A DNA stretch of 41,224 bases from an uncultured Faecalibacterium sp. GTDB lineage: Bacteria; Bacillota; Clostridia; Oscillospirales; Ruminococcaceae. Positions 30,069 to 39,326 of the stretch are shown here, piece after piece. The stretch is taken from contig CAKSZU010000008.1 in NCBI GenBank assembly GCA_934526125.1, positions 1 to 41,224 of the forward strand, written 5' to 3'. The notes under the pieces were generated by a model that was given only the letters and a program-made list of their open reading frames with translations, did not search any database and was not told the DNA's origin. Every line of letters starts with the position of its first letter. The first letter of the stretch is position 1. Position numbers and translations under genes: made by a program.

Positions 30069-31919
30069 ATGAACAAACTGCTGTCCCGCCTTCGCAACCG
30101 TCCCATCGTCCGGAAGGTCACTGCCCTGGTCATGGTGATCTTTCTGGCGGCGATCACCCTGAATCAGATCGTCCTGAACCAGAGCATCAACCGCACCATT
30201 GAGGAAGACATGGAGAACATGGCGCAGCGGACCGTGGAACAGGCGGAAAATTATCTCTCGACCCGGGTCAGCGGCAGTATCGAACGATTGATGTATTTTC
30301 AGGCAGAATCCGGCATCGACAGCATTCTGTCCGATTATTTCATCAACCCTACCGCTTCGGCTTACAGTGTGGCGATGTCCAAGCTGACAACGCCCCTTTC
30401 CACCAAAAAAGTGTCGGATGGCCTGATCAGTGATCTGTACCTTTACACGGAATACGGCACCTTTACCGATGGCAGCACCCTGATGAATCCCGGGTTTTCA
30501 CTGCTCTGGTCCGCAATGTGGCGGAGCATCCGGGACAGCAGTTCCTTCCTGACCTTTTGTCCGGCCCATACCGATGAGATCTTCCGCTCCGGGAAATGGG
30601 TGGTGCCGGTGGTTTACCGGTTTGATGTTTCGATGGCACAGGTGAAATCCACCACGCGGGAATGCCTTCTGGTGGTAAATCTGGATTGCAGCTATCTCCG
30701 GGATCTGCTGAAAAATATCGTCACGGATCAGGATTCTGCGATCCTTGTGCTGGATCAGGAGGGAAACCGCGTGGCAGGAGTGAACCCTGCGGCGGAACTT
30801 CTGCTGGAAAAAACGGAGACACTGCAGGACCTGCTGGAAACGAAAGACCGGGTGACCCGTGTTGCCCTGAACGGAAGGACTTACTATGGCATCGCCCGCG
30901 AGATGTCGGTGACGCCGTGGACTGTTGTCTGCCTGCAGACTTCCGATACGGCAAAGGAAGAGGCACACTATTATCTTCAGCTGCTGCTGGTGGAAGGCAG
31001 TATCGTGCTGCTTGTGACAGCTCTGGTCTGCTGGATGCTGATCCATCAGTTCACAGAGCCGATACGGCAGCTCATTGAATGTCAGAACCAGCACAGGGAA
31101 TTCCATTACGACTGCAGGGACGAGATCGGCTCCCTGACCGAAAGTTACAACCAGATGCTCCGGAACAGCAATGAGATGCTGGCCCGGGAAAAGCAGTACA
31201 GCCACCAGCTGGAAGAAAAGAATGCTGCCATTGAGCTGGAGCAGCGGCTGAAGCGCCGGGCCGAGCTTCAGGCGCTTCAGGCTCAGATCAACCCGCATTT
31301 CCTGTATAATACGCTGGACTCCATCCGCTGGAAAGCGGAAGCGGCGGGCGCAAAGGATATCAGCAAGATGGTGCGGGATCTGGCCAATTTCTTCCGGATC
31401 AGCATCAGCCGCGGCCGGGAGGTCATTCCGCTGGAACAGGAAGTGTGCCATGTGCGCAGCTACCTGGATATCCAGAAGATGCGGTACGGCGACAGGCTGG
31501 ACTACCGCATCGAGATCCCGGAGGAGCTGATGAAGCTCTATACGGTCAAACTCCTGATCCAGCCGCTGGCCGAAAATGCGATCTATCACGGTATCAAGGA
31601 ATCGGACCGGAACGGTACCATTGTGATCTCGGCAGAAGAGGAGTCGGGCGGGATCCGGATCTGCGTCCATGACGACGGTCTGGGGATCCAGCCGGAGGCG
31701 CTTGCGATCCTCAATGCGGATCTGGCCCGGGGCGTGACGGTCAGCGACGGCGGTTACGGGATCTTTAATGTGAATGAGCGGGTACGGCTTTATTTCGGGC
31801 CTCAGTACGGGCTGGAACTGAAGGGCTGTGCCGGGCAGTGGACGGATGCCATCATCCATCTGCCGAAATATATACCGGAAAGGACGGAGTGGGATGTTCC
31901 AGATTCTGATTGCAGATGA
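30069..31919 (+). CDS. Sensor histidine kinase, YesM family (two-component)
   Basis: The 616-residue membrane kinase has a TM segment at about 16-37, an extracellular dCache-like sensor of about 270 residues, a second TM at about 305-325 and a HAMP-like linker. The His_kinase domain has LQAQINPHFLYNTLDS (phospho-acceptor His410), and the ATP-binding part has QPLAENAIYHGI and GGYGIFNV. YesM-type kinases sense sugars or the loaded binding protein outside the cell. It overlaps the response regulator gene by 26 bp and the pair is clearly coupled. GAGGT gives a modest ribosome site. Likely signal: the oligosaccharide carried by this operon's transporter. Confidence 0.93.
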   Translation: MNKLLSRLRNRPIVRKVTALVMVIFLAAITLNQIVLNQSINRTIEEDMENMAQRTVEQAENYLSTRVSGSIERLMYFQAESGIDSILSDYFINPTASAYSVAMSKLTTPLSTKKVSDGLISDLYLYTEYGTFTDGSTLMNPGFSLLWSAMWRSIRDSSSFLTFCPAHTDEIFRSGKWVVPVVYRFDVSMAQVKSTTRECLLVVNLDCSYLRDLLKNIVTDQDSAILVLDQEGNRVAGVNPAAELLLEKTETLQDLLETKDRVTRVALNGRTYYGIAREMSVTPWTVVCLQTSDTAKEEAHYYLQLLLVEGSIVLLVTALVCWMLIHQFTEPIRQLIECQNQHREFHYDCRDEIGSLTESYNQMLRNSNEMLAREKQYSHQLEEKNAAIELEQRLKRRAELQALQAQINPHFLYNTLDSIRWKAEAAGAKDISKMVRDLANFFRISISRGREVIPLEQEVCHVRSYLDIQKMRYGDRLDYRIEIPEELMKLYTVKLLIQPLAENAIYHGIKESDRNGTIVISAEEESGGIRICVHDDGLGIQPEALAILNADLARGVTVSDGGYGIFNVNERVRLYFGPQYGLELKGCAGQWTDAIIHLPKYIPERTEWDVPDSDCR

Positions 31920-33465
31920 TGAGCCGAATATCCGGGAGGGACTGAAGCAGTTCATCACCGGAAACTGCCCGCAGTGGCAGGTCGTTGGCGCGGCTCGCGA
32001 CGGCCGCGAGGCGGTGGAAATGGCCGAACAGTTTCTGCCGGACTGCATTATGACAGATATTACCATGCCCCACATGAACGGGCTGGAATTTCTGGAAAAA
32101 GTACGGGAGGAGCTGCCGGACACCCGGCTTCTGATCCTCAGCGGGTACGATGATTTTGAGTATGCGGTACAGGGAATGCGTCTGGGCGTTTCCGATTATT
32201 TGCTCAAGCCGCTGGATACGGATCTTCTGGTGAAGCGGCTGGATGAATTTGCACAGGAACTGACCCGGCGGCAGCATCAGTGGGAAACCAATGCCGAAAA
32301 GCTGCAGGAGTACCGCCGGGAGCAGGAACGACGGATTTCTGCCCTGCTGGAGCAGGCGAAAGCCGGGGAACTGGACAAAGCCGGAGAGGCGGAATTCCGT
32401 TCCCTCAGCGGGGAAAGTGACCGGTATCTGGCGGCCCTGTTTCAGGGAGGTGCAGAGGCGGAGCAGCAGCTGCGCCCTTTGCTGGATCAGCGTTTTTCGG
32501 GGAAAGTGGATGCTTATGTGATGGACCATCACCGGGACGGGATGCTGTCCGTGATGTTCTGCATCCACAGGGATGTTTCCAATTCGGAAGCGGCCCTGCT
32601 GCTGAACCGTGAGCTGACGGCAGTGACCATTGTGATCCGCCGCAGCTGCGACCAGCCGACCCATTTCTTTCTGGGAGGCATCAAGGACAGCATTTATAAG
32701 TTGGAACGTTCCGGGCAGGAAGCTAAAATGGCAGCGGCCTATTCTTTCTACGAAATGGCACCTCCGGTACGCACGGTCTCGGACGTGCTGATCACCCGGG
32801 TAACGGCCTGCCCTGCCCTGGATGCCCGTCTGACGGATCAGATAGAGCTTTCGGCGGACAGCGGGGATCCGGCCGCCATTACAGCGGCGGTGGACAATGT
32901 GCTGGCATGGTTTTATCCCAACGGGGTGGTGGATGCCGCTTATATCAGACTGGCCGTTCTGGAAATGTGCTTCTGTGTGATGAAAAAGAGCCGGGAACAC
33001 AGCAGCATCACCTATATGGAGTATCTGGCCTGCCACCAGGAGATCATGGAAGCAGGAACGCTGGAAGAACTGCGGGACTGCTTTGTGAATCTGCTGCTGC
33101 TTTACCGGGCAGAGGACGGAAAAAAGAACCCGGGACAGGAACTTGTGACCCGGGTCGATGAGATCATGAAGAGCCGTCTGGACGATCTTCAGTTTTCGCT
33201 GGATGACGTGGCAGCGGAACTGTACATCAGCCCCAATTATCTGCGTCAGCTGTTCAAGCAGGCATCAGGGCAGACCTTTACGGAGCATCTGACCGAGATG
33301 CGGATGCGGGAGGCCAGACGCCTGCTGGGAGATGAGAGACTGAAGATCTACGAAGTGGCGGAACGGACAGGCTATGCCGACTCCCGCTATTTTTCGGTAT
33401 GCTATAAAAAATACTGGCACATTACCCCGACGGATTACCGCCGTACCCTGTCGGAGCAGCTGTAA
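31894..33465 (+). CDS. Response regulator with AraC-type output, YesN family
   Basis: The 523-residue protein has a CheY-like receiver (residues 1-125) with ILIADDEPNIREG, phospho-acceptor Asp55 in CIMTDITMP and the Lys of LLKPL. A coiled and YesN-type middle region follows, then a C-terminal AraC double helix-turn-helix (about 420-520; DVAAELYISPNYLRQLFKQ and VAERTGYADSRYFSVCYKK). It is the partner of the kinase just upstream and probably activates this carbohydrate operon. ATG 31894 is chosen because the receiver begins at once there and a GGACGGAG site lies before it. All receiver residues are intact, unlike the LytTR regulator at 10116. Confidence 0.94.
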   Translation: MFQILIADDEPNIREGLKQFITGNCPQWQVVGAARDGREAVEMAEQFLPDCIMTDITMPHMNGLEFLEKVREELPDTRLLILSGYDDFEYAVQGMRLGVSDYLLKPLDTDLLVKRLDEFAQELTRRQHQWETNAEKLQEYRREQERRISALLEQAKAGELDKAGEAEFRSLSGESDRYLAALFQGGAEAEQQLRPLLDQRFSGKVDAYVMDHHRDGMLSVMFCIHRDVSNSEAALLLNRELTAVTIVIRRSCDQPTHFFLGGIKDSIYKLERSGQEAKMAAAYSFYEMAPPVRTVSDVLITRVTACPALDARLTDQIELSADSGDPAAITAAVDNVLAWFYPNGVVDAAYIRLAVLEMCFCVMKKSREHSSITYMEYLACHQEIMEAGTLEELRDCFVNLLLLYRAEDGKKNPGQELVTRVDEIMKSRLDDLQFSLDDVAAELYISPNYLRQLFKQASGQTFTEHLTEMRMREARRLLGDERLKIYEVAERTGYADSRYFSVCYKKYWHITPTDYRRTLSEQL

Positions 33466-33606
33466 AGGCTGTTTTGTACAGGGGTATCCGGGAACAATCG
33501 GAAGATTTTCAACATAATCGGATATCCATTTCTCTGCCTTTTGCAGAAACCGCCGTATACTTTGAATCAGAAAGCCTGCGACCCATCGTTAGGAGGAGAG
33601 AATCGT

Positions 33607-34533
33607 ATGGAAACAAAGAAAAAGAGCCTCTGGTGGCGGATCAAAAAGGAAAAGACGTCCTATCTGATGCTGCTGCCCAATCTCATCATGTTTGCAGTCT
33701 TCACGATCTATCCCATTCTGTGGACGATCCGGTACTGTATGTTCGATTATAAAGGCTACGGGACGCCCAAGTTTGTGGGTCTGGCCAACTTCGCCCGGAT
33801 CGCCCGGGATACCGTGTTCCAGACGGCGATCAAGAACACGTTTATCTATGTGGGAGGGAAACTCCTCCTCACGCTGCCCATTGCCTTTATGCTGGCATTC
33901 CTGCTGAGCAAGAACACCCGGCTCAATGCGACCGGACAGTCCATTATCTTCACGCCGACGATCATGTCCAGTGCGGTCATGGCCCTGATCTTTTACCTGC
34001 TGTTCAATACCTATAACGGTGAGATCAACCGTTTCCTGACCTGGCTTGGCATCATCGACGAGAATGTCAACTGGCTGGGCGTGAAATATGCCATGCTGAC
34101 CTGTATCATCATTGCGGCATGGGGCGGCATCGGCAACTACATGGTTTACTTTATCGCAGGCCTGACCGGCATCTCTACGGAGGTGTATGAGAGCGCCAAG
34201 CTGGATGGTGCCAACTCGGCACAGATCCTGTTCCGGATCACCATCCCCCTGCTGGCACCGGTCATGAAAATGATCCTGATGCTGGCGCTGGTCATCTCGT
34301 TCATGGATTATCAGAGCATCATGGTCCTGACAGAAGGCGGACCCATGAACCAGACCAATGTCATGTTCCTGTACATCTATCAGCTGTTCTTCCCGGTGAC
34401 GGCCGGTTCCTCTGTGGTGCAGGAATTCGGTTACGGCGCGGCCTGCAGTCTGGTGGCGGCAGTGATCATCGGCGGGGTGACCGGTCTGTATTTGATCCTT
34501 GCCAAGCGGCTGGATGCAGTGACCGGTGAATGA
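33607..34533 (+). CDS. Sugar ABC transporter permease 1 (CUT1, MalF/UgpA-like)
   Basis: The 308-residue inner-membrane protein has six hydrophobic segments and the EAA loop that docks the ATPase (EVYESAKLDGANSAQILFRI, then TIPLL). The N-terminus has the typical LLPNLIMFAVFTIYPILWT. ATG 33607 follows AGGAGGAG. It pairs with the second permease 15 bp downstream. No ATPase gene is in this operon, as is common in Clostridia, where a shared MsmK/UgpC-like ATPase serves several importers. The 141 bp before it may hold a promoter (TATACT at 33556) but with no good -35. Confidence 0.95.
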   Translation: METKKKSLWWRIKKEKTSYLMLLPNLIMFAVFTIYPILWTIRYCMFDYKGYGTPKFVGLANFARIARDTVFQTAIKNTFIYVGGKLLLTLPIAFMLAFLLSKNTRLNATGQSIIFTPTIMSSAVMALIFYLLFNTYNGEINRFLTWLGIIDENVNWLGVKYAMLTCIIIAAWGGIGNYMVYFIAGLTGISTEVYESAKLDGANSAQILFRITIPLLAPVMKMILMLALVISFMDYQSIMVLTEGGPMNQTNVMFLYIYQLFFPVTAGSSVVQEFGYGAACSLVAAVIIGGVTGLYLILAKRLDAVTGE

Positions 34534-34548
34534 TGGGAGGAATGGAAT

Positions 34549-35439
34549 ATGGCACGGAAAAAACTGAAATGGTCCGCAATGCGGCCCTCGGAAAAGCGTG
34601 ATTATGTACTCTATCTGATCGGCCAGGTCCTGAAATGGATCTTCGTGGGTGCCATGTGCATTTTTACGCTCTATCCGGTGGTCTATACGCTGCTGGGCTC
34701 CTTCAAGACCAATGCAGAGCTGACGCTGGGCGGCAGTTTCCTGCCGGAACACTGGCAGTTCAGCAACTATGTCTACGCGTTCCAGAAACTGGATTTCGGC
34801 AAGTACTTCCTCAACAGCGTGGAACTGGCGCTGCTGACGGTGGTGTTCACGCTGATCACATCCTCCATGGCGGCGTATGTGATCGCCCGTCGGGAATTTG
34901 TGGGTAAAAAGATCATTACCACGGCCTACCTGCTCAGCATGTTCATCTCGGTGGGTTCGGTGGCCCTGTATCCGCTGTACTCTCTGATGACCAAACTGGG
35001 CTTGACCAATAACATGGTAGGTCTTGCACTGGTGCTTACCGGCGGTCAGGCGGCCAATATCTTCATGATCTCCGGCTTTGTCAAGGGCATACCCAAAGAT
35101 CTGGACGAGGCTGCCACCATTGACGGTGCAGGCCCCTTCCGCATCTTCTGGCAGATCATCGTTCCGGCGATCAAACCCATTCTGGGTGTCATTGCTCTGT
35201 TTGCATTCCGGCAGGCCTGGAACGAATTCGTCACCGCACAGGTCTTTACCATGGCAAACCCCGGTCTGAAGACCCTGAGCGTGGCAGTGGCCAACCTGCG
35301 CTATTCTTCCAACGCCGCTGCCGAGTGGCACATCATGACGGCAGGTGCTTCCATTGCCCTGCTGCCCATCCTGCTGGTCTATCTGGTGGCCAACCGCCAG
35401 TTCATTACGGGTCTGACTGCCGGTGCAGTCAAGGGCTGA
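34549..35439 (+). CDS. Sugar ABC transporter permease 2 (CUT1, MalG/UgpE-like)
   Basis: The 296-residue protein has six hydrophobic segments and the second-type EAA loop (DLDEAATIDGAGPFRIFWQI, then IVPAI). It forms the membrane channel with permease 1, fed by the binding protein at 28528. The start follows GGGAGGAATGGAAT, 15 bp after permease 1. The next gene, an MBL hydrolase, starts 30 bp later and is in the same transcript. Confidence 0.95.
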   Translation: MARKKLKWSAMRPSEKRDYVLYLIGQVLKWIFVGAMCIFTLYPVVYTLLGSFKTNAELTLGGSFLPEHWQFSNYVYAFQKLDFGKYFLNSVELALLTVVFTLITSSMAAYVIARREFVGKKIITTAYLLSMFISVGSVALYPLYSLMTKLGLTNNMVGLALVLTGGQAANIFMISGFVKGIPKDLDEAATIDGAGPFRIFWQIIVPAIKPILGVIALFAFRQAWNEFVTAQVFTMANPGLKTLSVAVANLRYSSNAAAEWHIMTAGASIALLPILLVYLVANRQFITGLTAGAVKG

Positions 35440-35469
35440 TGCCATCTGTGAAAAAGGAAGGAGATTTCG

Positions 35470-36327
35470 ATGAGTTACCGACATGAAGTTACGGAGATCG
35501 CACCCCGTACATGGTGCCTGAGCGAGTTCCGTCTGGTCAACGCCTTTCTGATCGAGGGAGAGGAGCGTGCAGCTCTGGTGGATACCGGCTGCGGCATCGG
35601 AGACCTTGCCCGGGAGGTGCGGGAGCTGACCGACAAACCTTTGATCATTCTGCTGACCCATACCCATTTTGACCATGACGGCGGCATCTATGAATTCCCT
35701 GGAGTACCCGTTTATGTGAACCCGCTGGATGGGGAGCGGATCGCAGAAGATCGGGTGAGCATGGTAAAATATATGGGTACGGAAGATTACAATGAGATGC
35801 GCAGAGGCTATATCCGGTCCCGCGGGCCCATCCGCTGCCCGGATCTGGATCAGGCCGAGCTGCTGAAGCTGGTGCCGGATCATCCGACCAACGATGGATA
35901 TTCATGGCTTCCGGTCCGGGATGGGAATGAGATCGATCTGGGAGGCCGGGTGTTGAAAGCGATCCACACCCCCGGCCATACGGACGGAAGCACCTGCTTC
36001 CTGGATGCGGAAAACCGGATCCTGTTCAGCGGGGACTGTGCCAATATTTCCATCATCCTGACACGTCAGCCGGGAAATGATATGAAACTGGTGAAGATCT
36101 GCAACAGCACCATGACGAAGCTCTGGAAGCAGGAAGCTTCTTTTGACCGCCTGGCAGTGGGCCACGATGCTGTGACGCTGGATAAGCAGATCGTGCGGGA
36201 TTACCGGGATCTGTCGGCAGGGCTTCTGGACGGAACGATCACCGGAAGCTACGAAGAGGTCGGCTTCCGGAAAGGCGATGTTGCCCGTTTGGGCATGGCA
36301 GAACTGTGGTATCAGTGTGATGCCTGA
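35470..36327 (+). CDS. MBL-fold metallo-hydrolase, last gene of the sugar operon
   Basis: The 285-residue protein has the metal motif THTHFDHDGG, the third metal His in HTPGHTDGS and the bridging Asp in LFSGDCAN. This is a glyoxalase II-like pattern without signal peptide. It is unlike the MBL protein at 14129 outside the motifs. As the last gene of an uptake operon that also has a CE15-like esterase, it probably opens a lactone or ester in the imported sugar, or clears a toxic by-product; this is inferred from position. AAGGAAGGAG precedes the ATG. A strong bidirectional terminator follows. Confidence 0.88.
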   Translation: MSYRHEVTEIAPRTWCLSEFRLVNAFLIEGEERAALVDTGCGIGDLAREVRELTDKPLIILLTHTHFDHDGGIYEFPGVPVYVNPLDGERIAEDRVSMVKYMGTEDYNEMRRGYIRSRGPIRCPDLDQAELLKLVPDHPTNDGYSWLPVRDGNEIDLGGRVLKAIHTPGHTDGSTCFLDAENRILFSGDCANISIILTRQPGNDMKLVKICNSTMTKLWKQEASFDRLAVGHDAVTLDKQIVRDYRDLSAGLLDGTITGSYEEVGFRKGDVARLGMAELWYQCDA

Positions 36328-36346
36328 GTCTGGTTCCGGATGATAC

Positions 36347-36407
36347 AAAAACGCTCCGAGGGAGGAGACAGGCAGAAAGACCTGCCGCCCCTCCCCGGAG
36401 CGTTTTT
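36347..36407. terminator. Bidirectional intrinsic terminator
   Basis: AAAAACGCTCCG (36347-36358) pairs with CGGAGCGTTTTT (36396-36407), with inner stems GGGAGG/CCTCCC and GGCAG/CTGCC. It ends both the sugar operon and the convergent HAD gene. Confidence 0.9.
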
Positions 36408-36418
36408 CGCTGCGATTT

Positions 36419-37072
36419 TTACAGCTTGCCCTGCTTCAGCAGGTCCAGCACCTCGTACAGGCTGGGGCACTCGGCGGTGTACAGGCGGCGCATCTCGTCG
36501 TCGGCGGGGGCGAGGTCCGGCACCATGACGGTGACGAACCCCCCGGCGGCCCCGGCGCGGACGCCGTTGTAGCTGTCCTCCAGCACCAGCGTATGGGCGG
36601 GGGCGGTGCCCAGAGCTTCTGCGGCCAGCAGGAAGATCTGGGGGTCCGGCTTGGACGCCGTGACCTGCTCGCCGGAGAGGATGGCCTGGAAGTGCCCGGC
36701 CATGTTCCAGCCGTTCAGATGGTGCAGGATGGAGGACTTCCGGCTGGAGGAAGCCACCGCCATGGGGATATGCTGCTTTTCCAGCCAGGCGATCAGTTCG
36801 TCCAGTCCCGGCTTCTTGGGGGGCGGGGCCTGGAAGGCCTTGTCCGCCTGCCGGTGCAGGGCGTCCATGATGGCGTCCGTGTCGCAGTCCGGGCCGTAGA
36901 AACGGCGGAGTACCGCCCGCATGGAGTCCCCGGCGGAACCCCGGGCGGCGGTGTCCAGACCTTCCTTATAGGGCAGGCCCAGGGTGGCCAGCGCGGGCTG
37001 CCAGAGGGTGGCCCAGATGCGCTCGGTATCGAACATCAGACCGTCCATATCAAAAATAACACCTTGTATCAT
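36419..37072 (-). CDS. HAD-superfamily phosphatase/phosphoglucomutase-like (subfamily IA)
   Basis: The 217-residue protein has HAD motif I FDMDGLMFDTE (nucleophile and acid Asp), motif II VASSS, motif III Lys in ASKPDPQIF and motif IV LEDSYNGVRAG. The alpha-helical cap between motifs I and II fits beta-phosphoglucomutase or sugar-phosphate phosphatase types. It removes or moves a phosphate on a small sugar phosphate in the cytoplasm; the substrate cannot be read. ATG 37072 is preferred over an upstream one at 37102 because the fold starts at once and AAAGGA lies at the right distance. It is a single-gene unit. Confidence 0.92.
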   Translation of the reverse strand: MIQGVIFDMDGLMFDTERIWATLWQPALATLGLPYKEGLDTAARGSAGDSMRAVLRRFYGPDCDTDAIMDALHRQADKAFQAPPPKKPGLDELIAWLEKQHIPMAVASSSRKSSILHHLNGWNMAGHFQAILSGEQVTASKPDPQIFLLAAEALGTAPAHTLVLEDSYNGVRAGAAGGFVTVMVPDLAPADDEMRRLYTAECPSLYEVLDLLKQGKL

Positions 37073-37179
37073 AGAAAAATCCTTTCTTCCCGGATCGGGC
37101 ACGGTAAGACATGCTACAGAAATAATATCACAATTTGCGACAACTTACAGCCCCCAAACATGAAAGATTTTTTGATTGC

Positions 37180-37207
37180 TTGCAAATCGGAGCCGTGCTA
37201 TTATAAT
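37180..37207 (+). promoter_or_regulatory. Promoter of the branched-chain aminotransferase gene
   Basis: -35 TTGCAA (37180-37185), 16-bp spacer, -10 TATAAT (37202-37207). The leader of about 75 nt has one small hairpin (CCGCCT/AGGCGG) but no terminator and no T-box features. Confidence 0.7.
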
Positions 37208-37289
37208 AGAAAACAACATTCGGCATTTGATGACCCGCCTGTGCAGAGGCGGCACTGCTGTGTGAGATCAGAAAAGAGGGAAATTTATC

Positions 37290-38369
37290 ATGTTGGATAT
37301 CAAGATCACCCGGACCGCACATCCGAAGGAAAAGCCGCAGGATGAGAGCAAGCTGGGTTTTGGCAAGAAGTTCAGCGACCATATGTTCGTGATGGACTAC
37401 ACCGAGGGCGAGGGCTGGCACGATGCCCGCATCGTTCCTTACGGCCCCTTTGAGCTGGACCCGGCTACCGTCGTGTTCCACTATGCTCAGGAGATCTTCG
37501 AGGGCATGAAGGCTTACCGCACAGCCGATGACACCGTGCAGCTGTTCCGCCCCGAGTGCAACGCAAAGCGTTTCCAGGATTCTGCCGACCGTCTGTGCAT
37601 CCCCAAGATCCCCGTGGAGGACTACATCCAGGCCGTTGAGGTTCTGGTGGATGTGGACCGCGACTGGGTCCCCCACAGCGATGGTGCTTCCCTGTACATC
37701 CGCCCCTTCATCTTTGCAAATGACGTGGGTCTGGGCGTCCATGCTTCCAAGCACTACATTTTCTGCATCATCTGCGCTCCCTCGGGTGCTTACTATGCCG
37801 AGGGCATCAACCCTGTCCGCATCTACGTTGAGGACGAGTACATCCGCGCCGCTCCCGGCCTGACCGGTTTCACCAAGTGCGGCGGCAACTACGCTGCTTC
37901 CATCAAGGCCGGCGAGCTGGCCGAGGAGCAGGGCTACGCACAGGTGCTGTGGCTGGACGGCGTTGAGAAGAAGTACGTCGAGGAAGTCGGCAGCATGAAC
38001 ATCATGTTCAAGATCGACGGCAAGGTCTACACCGCCGCCACCGTGGGCACCGTCCTGCCCGGCGTCACCCGCCGCAGCTGCATCGAGCTGCTGAAGGACT
38101 GGGGCTATGAGGTCGTCGAGGGCAAGCTGGCCATCGCCGACATCATGCAGGCTGCCCGCGAGGGCAAGCTGGAGGAGGTCTTCGGCACCGGTACCGCCGC
38201 AGTCGTCTCCCCCGTCAAGGAGCTGGTCTGGAAGGGCGAGCACGCTTACATCGGCGACGGCAAGATCGGCCCTGTCACCCAGAAGCTGTACGATACCATG
38301 ACCGGGATGCAGTGGGGCAAGATCCCCGATACCAAGGGCTGGATCGTTCCTGTCGAGAAGAAGTACTGA
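37290..38369 (+). CDS. ilvE: Branched-chain amino acid aminotransferase
   Basis: The 359-residue PLP enzyme (fold type IV) interconverts leucine, isoleucine and valine with their 2-oxo acids using glutamate. The PLP-binding lysine is Lys196 in LTGFTKCGGNYAASIKA, and GVTRRSCIEL and GTGTAAVVSPV are the late family motifs. The length and sequence style match the longer bacterial/eukaryote-like BCAT II group. Codon use is strongly biased to a few codons, which suggests high expression. It has its own promoter and terminator, so it is monocistronic. GAGGG precedes the ATG. Confidence 0.95.
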   Translation: MLDIKITRTAHPKEKPQDESKLGFGKKFSDHMFVMDYTEGEGWHDARIVPYGPFELDPATVVFHYAQEIFEGMKAYRTADDTVQLFRPECNAKRFQDSADRLCIPKIPVEDYIQAVEVLVDVDRDWVPHSDGASLYIRPFIFANDVGLGVHASKHYIFCIICAPSGAYYAEGINPVRIYVEDEYIRAAPGLTGFTKCGGNYAASIKAGELAEEQGYAQVLWLDGVEKKYVEEVGSMNIMFKIDGKVYTAATVGTVLPGVTRRSCIELLKDWGYEVVEGKLAIADIMQAAREGKLEEVFGTGTAAVVSPVKELVWKGEHAYIGDGKIGPVTQKLYDTMTGMQWGKIPDTKGWIVPVEKKY

Positions 38370-38402
38370 TCCTTCCCGCTGATCTCTCTGTTCAGAATTT
38401 TT

Positions 38403-38441
38403 GCAAACGCCGCCGGGTTGGAAACGCCAGGCGGCGTTTGC
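38403..38441 (+). terminator. Intrinsic terminator of ilvE
   Basis: GCAAACGCCGCC (38403-38414) pairs with GGCGGCGTTTGC (38430-38441). The T-run is poor, so termination may be partial. Confidence 0.65.
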
Positions 38442-38453
38442 TGTATCAGGGAA

Positions 38454-38482
38454 TTGAAATTCCCCGGCTAAGGTGCTAGACT
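38454..38482 (+). promoter_or_regulatory. Promoter of the esterase/ATP-grasp operon
   Basis: -35 TTGAAA (38454-38459), exactly 17-bp spacer, -10 TAGACT (38477-38482), about 38 bp before the first ATG. Confidence 0.6.
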
Positions 38483-38519
38483 AGCCTTATCGCAAGAAGA
38501 AACGAGAGGGAACAGGAAT

Positions 38520-39293
38520 ATGGTCAAAAAATGGAGCGTCAGCTACCCGGCCGTCAACGGCACCGAACAGCGCAGGGTCTATGTCTACCTGCCCACCATG
38601 TATGAGTCGCAGCCGGAGCGCCGGTATCCGGTGCTGTATATGTTCGACGGGCAGAACGTCTTTTTCGATGAGGATGCCACCTACGGCAAGAGCTGGGGCG
38701 TGGCGGATTATCTGGATTACACCGACACCCCGCTGATCGTGGCGGCGGTGGAGTGCAACGCGGGGCCCAACAACGAGCGGCTGGTGGAGTATTCGCCCTA
38801 CCGCTTCGATGACCCCCAGTACGGCCATTTCGACGGCAAGGGGCAGGCGACCATGAGCTGGTTCATCTACCGGTTCAAGCCGTTCATCGACCGCAATTTC
38901 CGCACCCTGCCGGACCGGGAACACACCTTCATCGGCGGCAGCTCCATGGGCGGCCTGATGAGCCTGTATGCCCTGCTGCAGTACAACGACACCTTCAGCC
39001 GGGCGGCGGCGCTGTCGCCCTCCATCTGGGTCTCGCCGGAAAAGCTCTCGGGCCTTGTGGGCCGGGCCAAGCTGGAGCCGGGCACGGTGCTGTACATGGA
39101 CTACGGCTCCCGCGAGATGGGCAACCACGATGGGATGCGCCGGGGCTTCGCAGAGATGTGCGCAAAGATCATGAACCGGGGCATCCACCTGACGGCCCGT
39201 CTGGTGCCCGGCGGCACCCACAGCGAGGCCAGCTGGGAAAAGCAGCTGCCCTTCGTGTTCCATACGCTGATGTACGAGCTGGACGGGGAGTAA
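38520..39293 (+). CDS. Esterase-D/Fes-like alpha/beta hydrolase
   Basis: The 257-residue protein has the oxyanion region YPVLYMFDGQNVF (about 36-48), the nucleophile elbow GGSSMGG (139-145, Ser142) and a late catalytic His in GGTHSEASW (about 228). This resembles Fes/IroE/esterase D-type enzymes. No signal peptide, so it is cytoplasmic. It is the first gene of an operon with a second, different esterase and an ATP-grasp ligase, which suggests it modifies or releases an ester or amide product made by that ligase. Iron-siderophore hydrolysis is another choice, but no siderophore genes are nearby. GAGGGAACAGG precedes the ATG. Confidence 0.87.
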   Translation: MVKKWSVSYPAVNGTEQRRVYVYLPTMYESQPERRYPVLYMFDGQNVFFDEDATYGKSWGVADYLDYTDTPLIVAAVECNAGPNNERLVEYSPYRFDDPQYGHFDGKGQATMSWFIYRFKPFIDRNFRTLPDREHTFIGGSSMGGLMSLYALLQYNDTFSRAAALSPSIWVSPEKLSGLVGRAKLEPGTVLYMDYGSREMGNHDGMRRGFAEMCAKIMNRGIHLTARLVPGGTHSEASWEKQLPFVFHTLMYELDGE

Positions 39294-39326
39294 ACGCCCC
39301 GTTCCATTGATAAAGGAGGAATCCCC

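Noticed and set aside
37208..37289. Possible T-box or amino-acid riboswitch in the ilvE leader
   Set aside because: The leader is only about 75 nt, has no T-box core sequence and no terminator; just one small hairpin.
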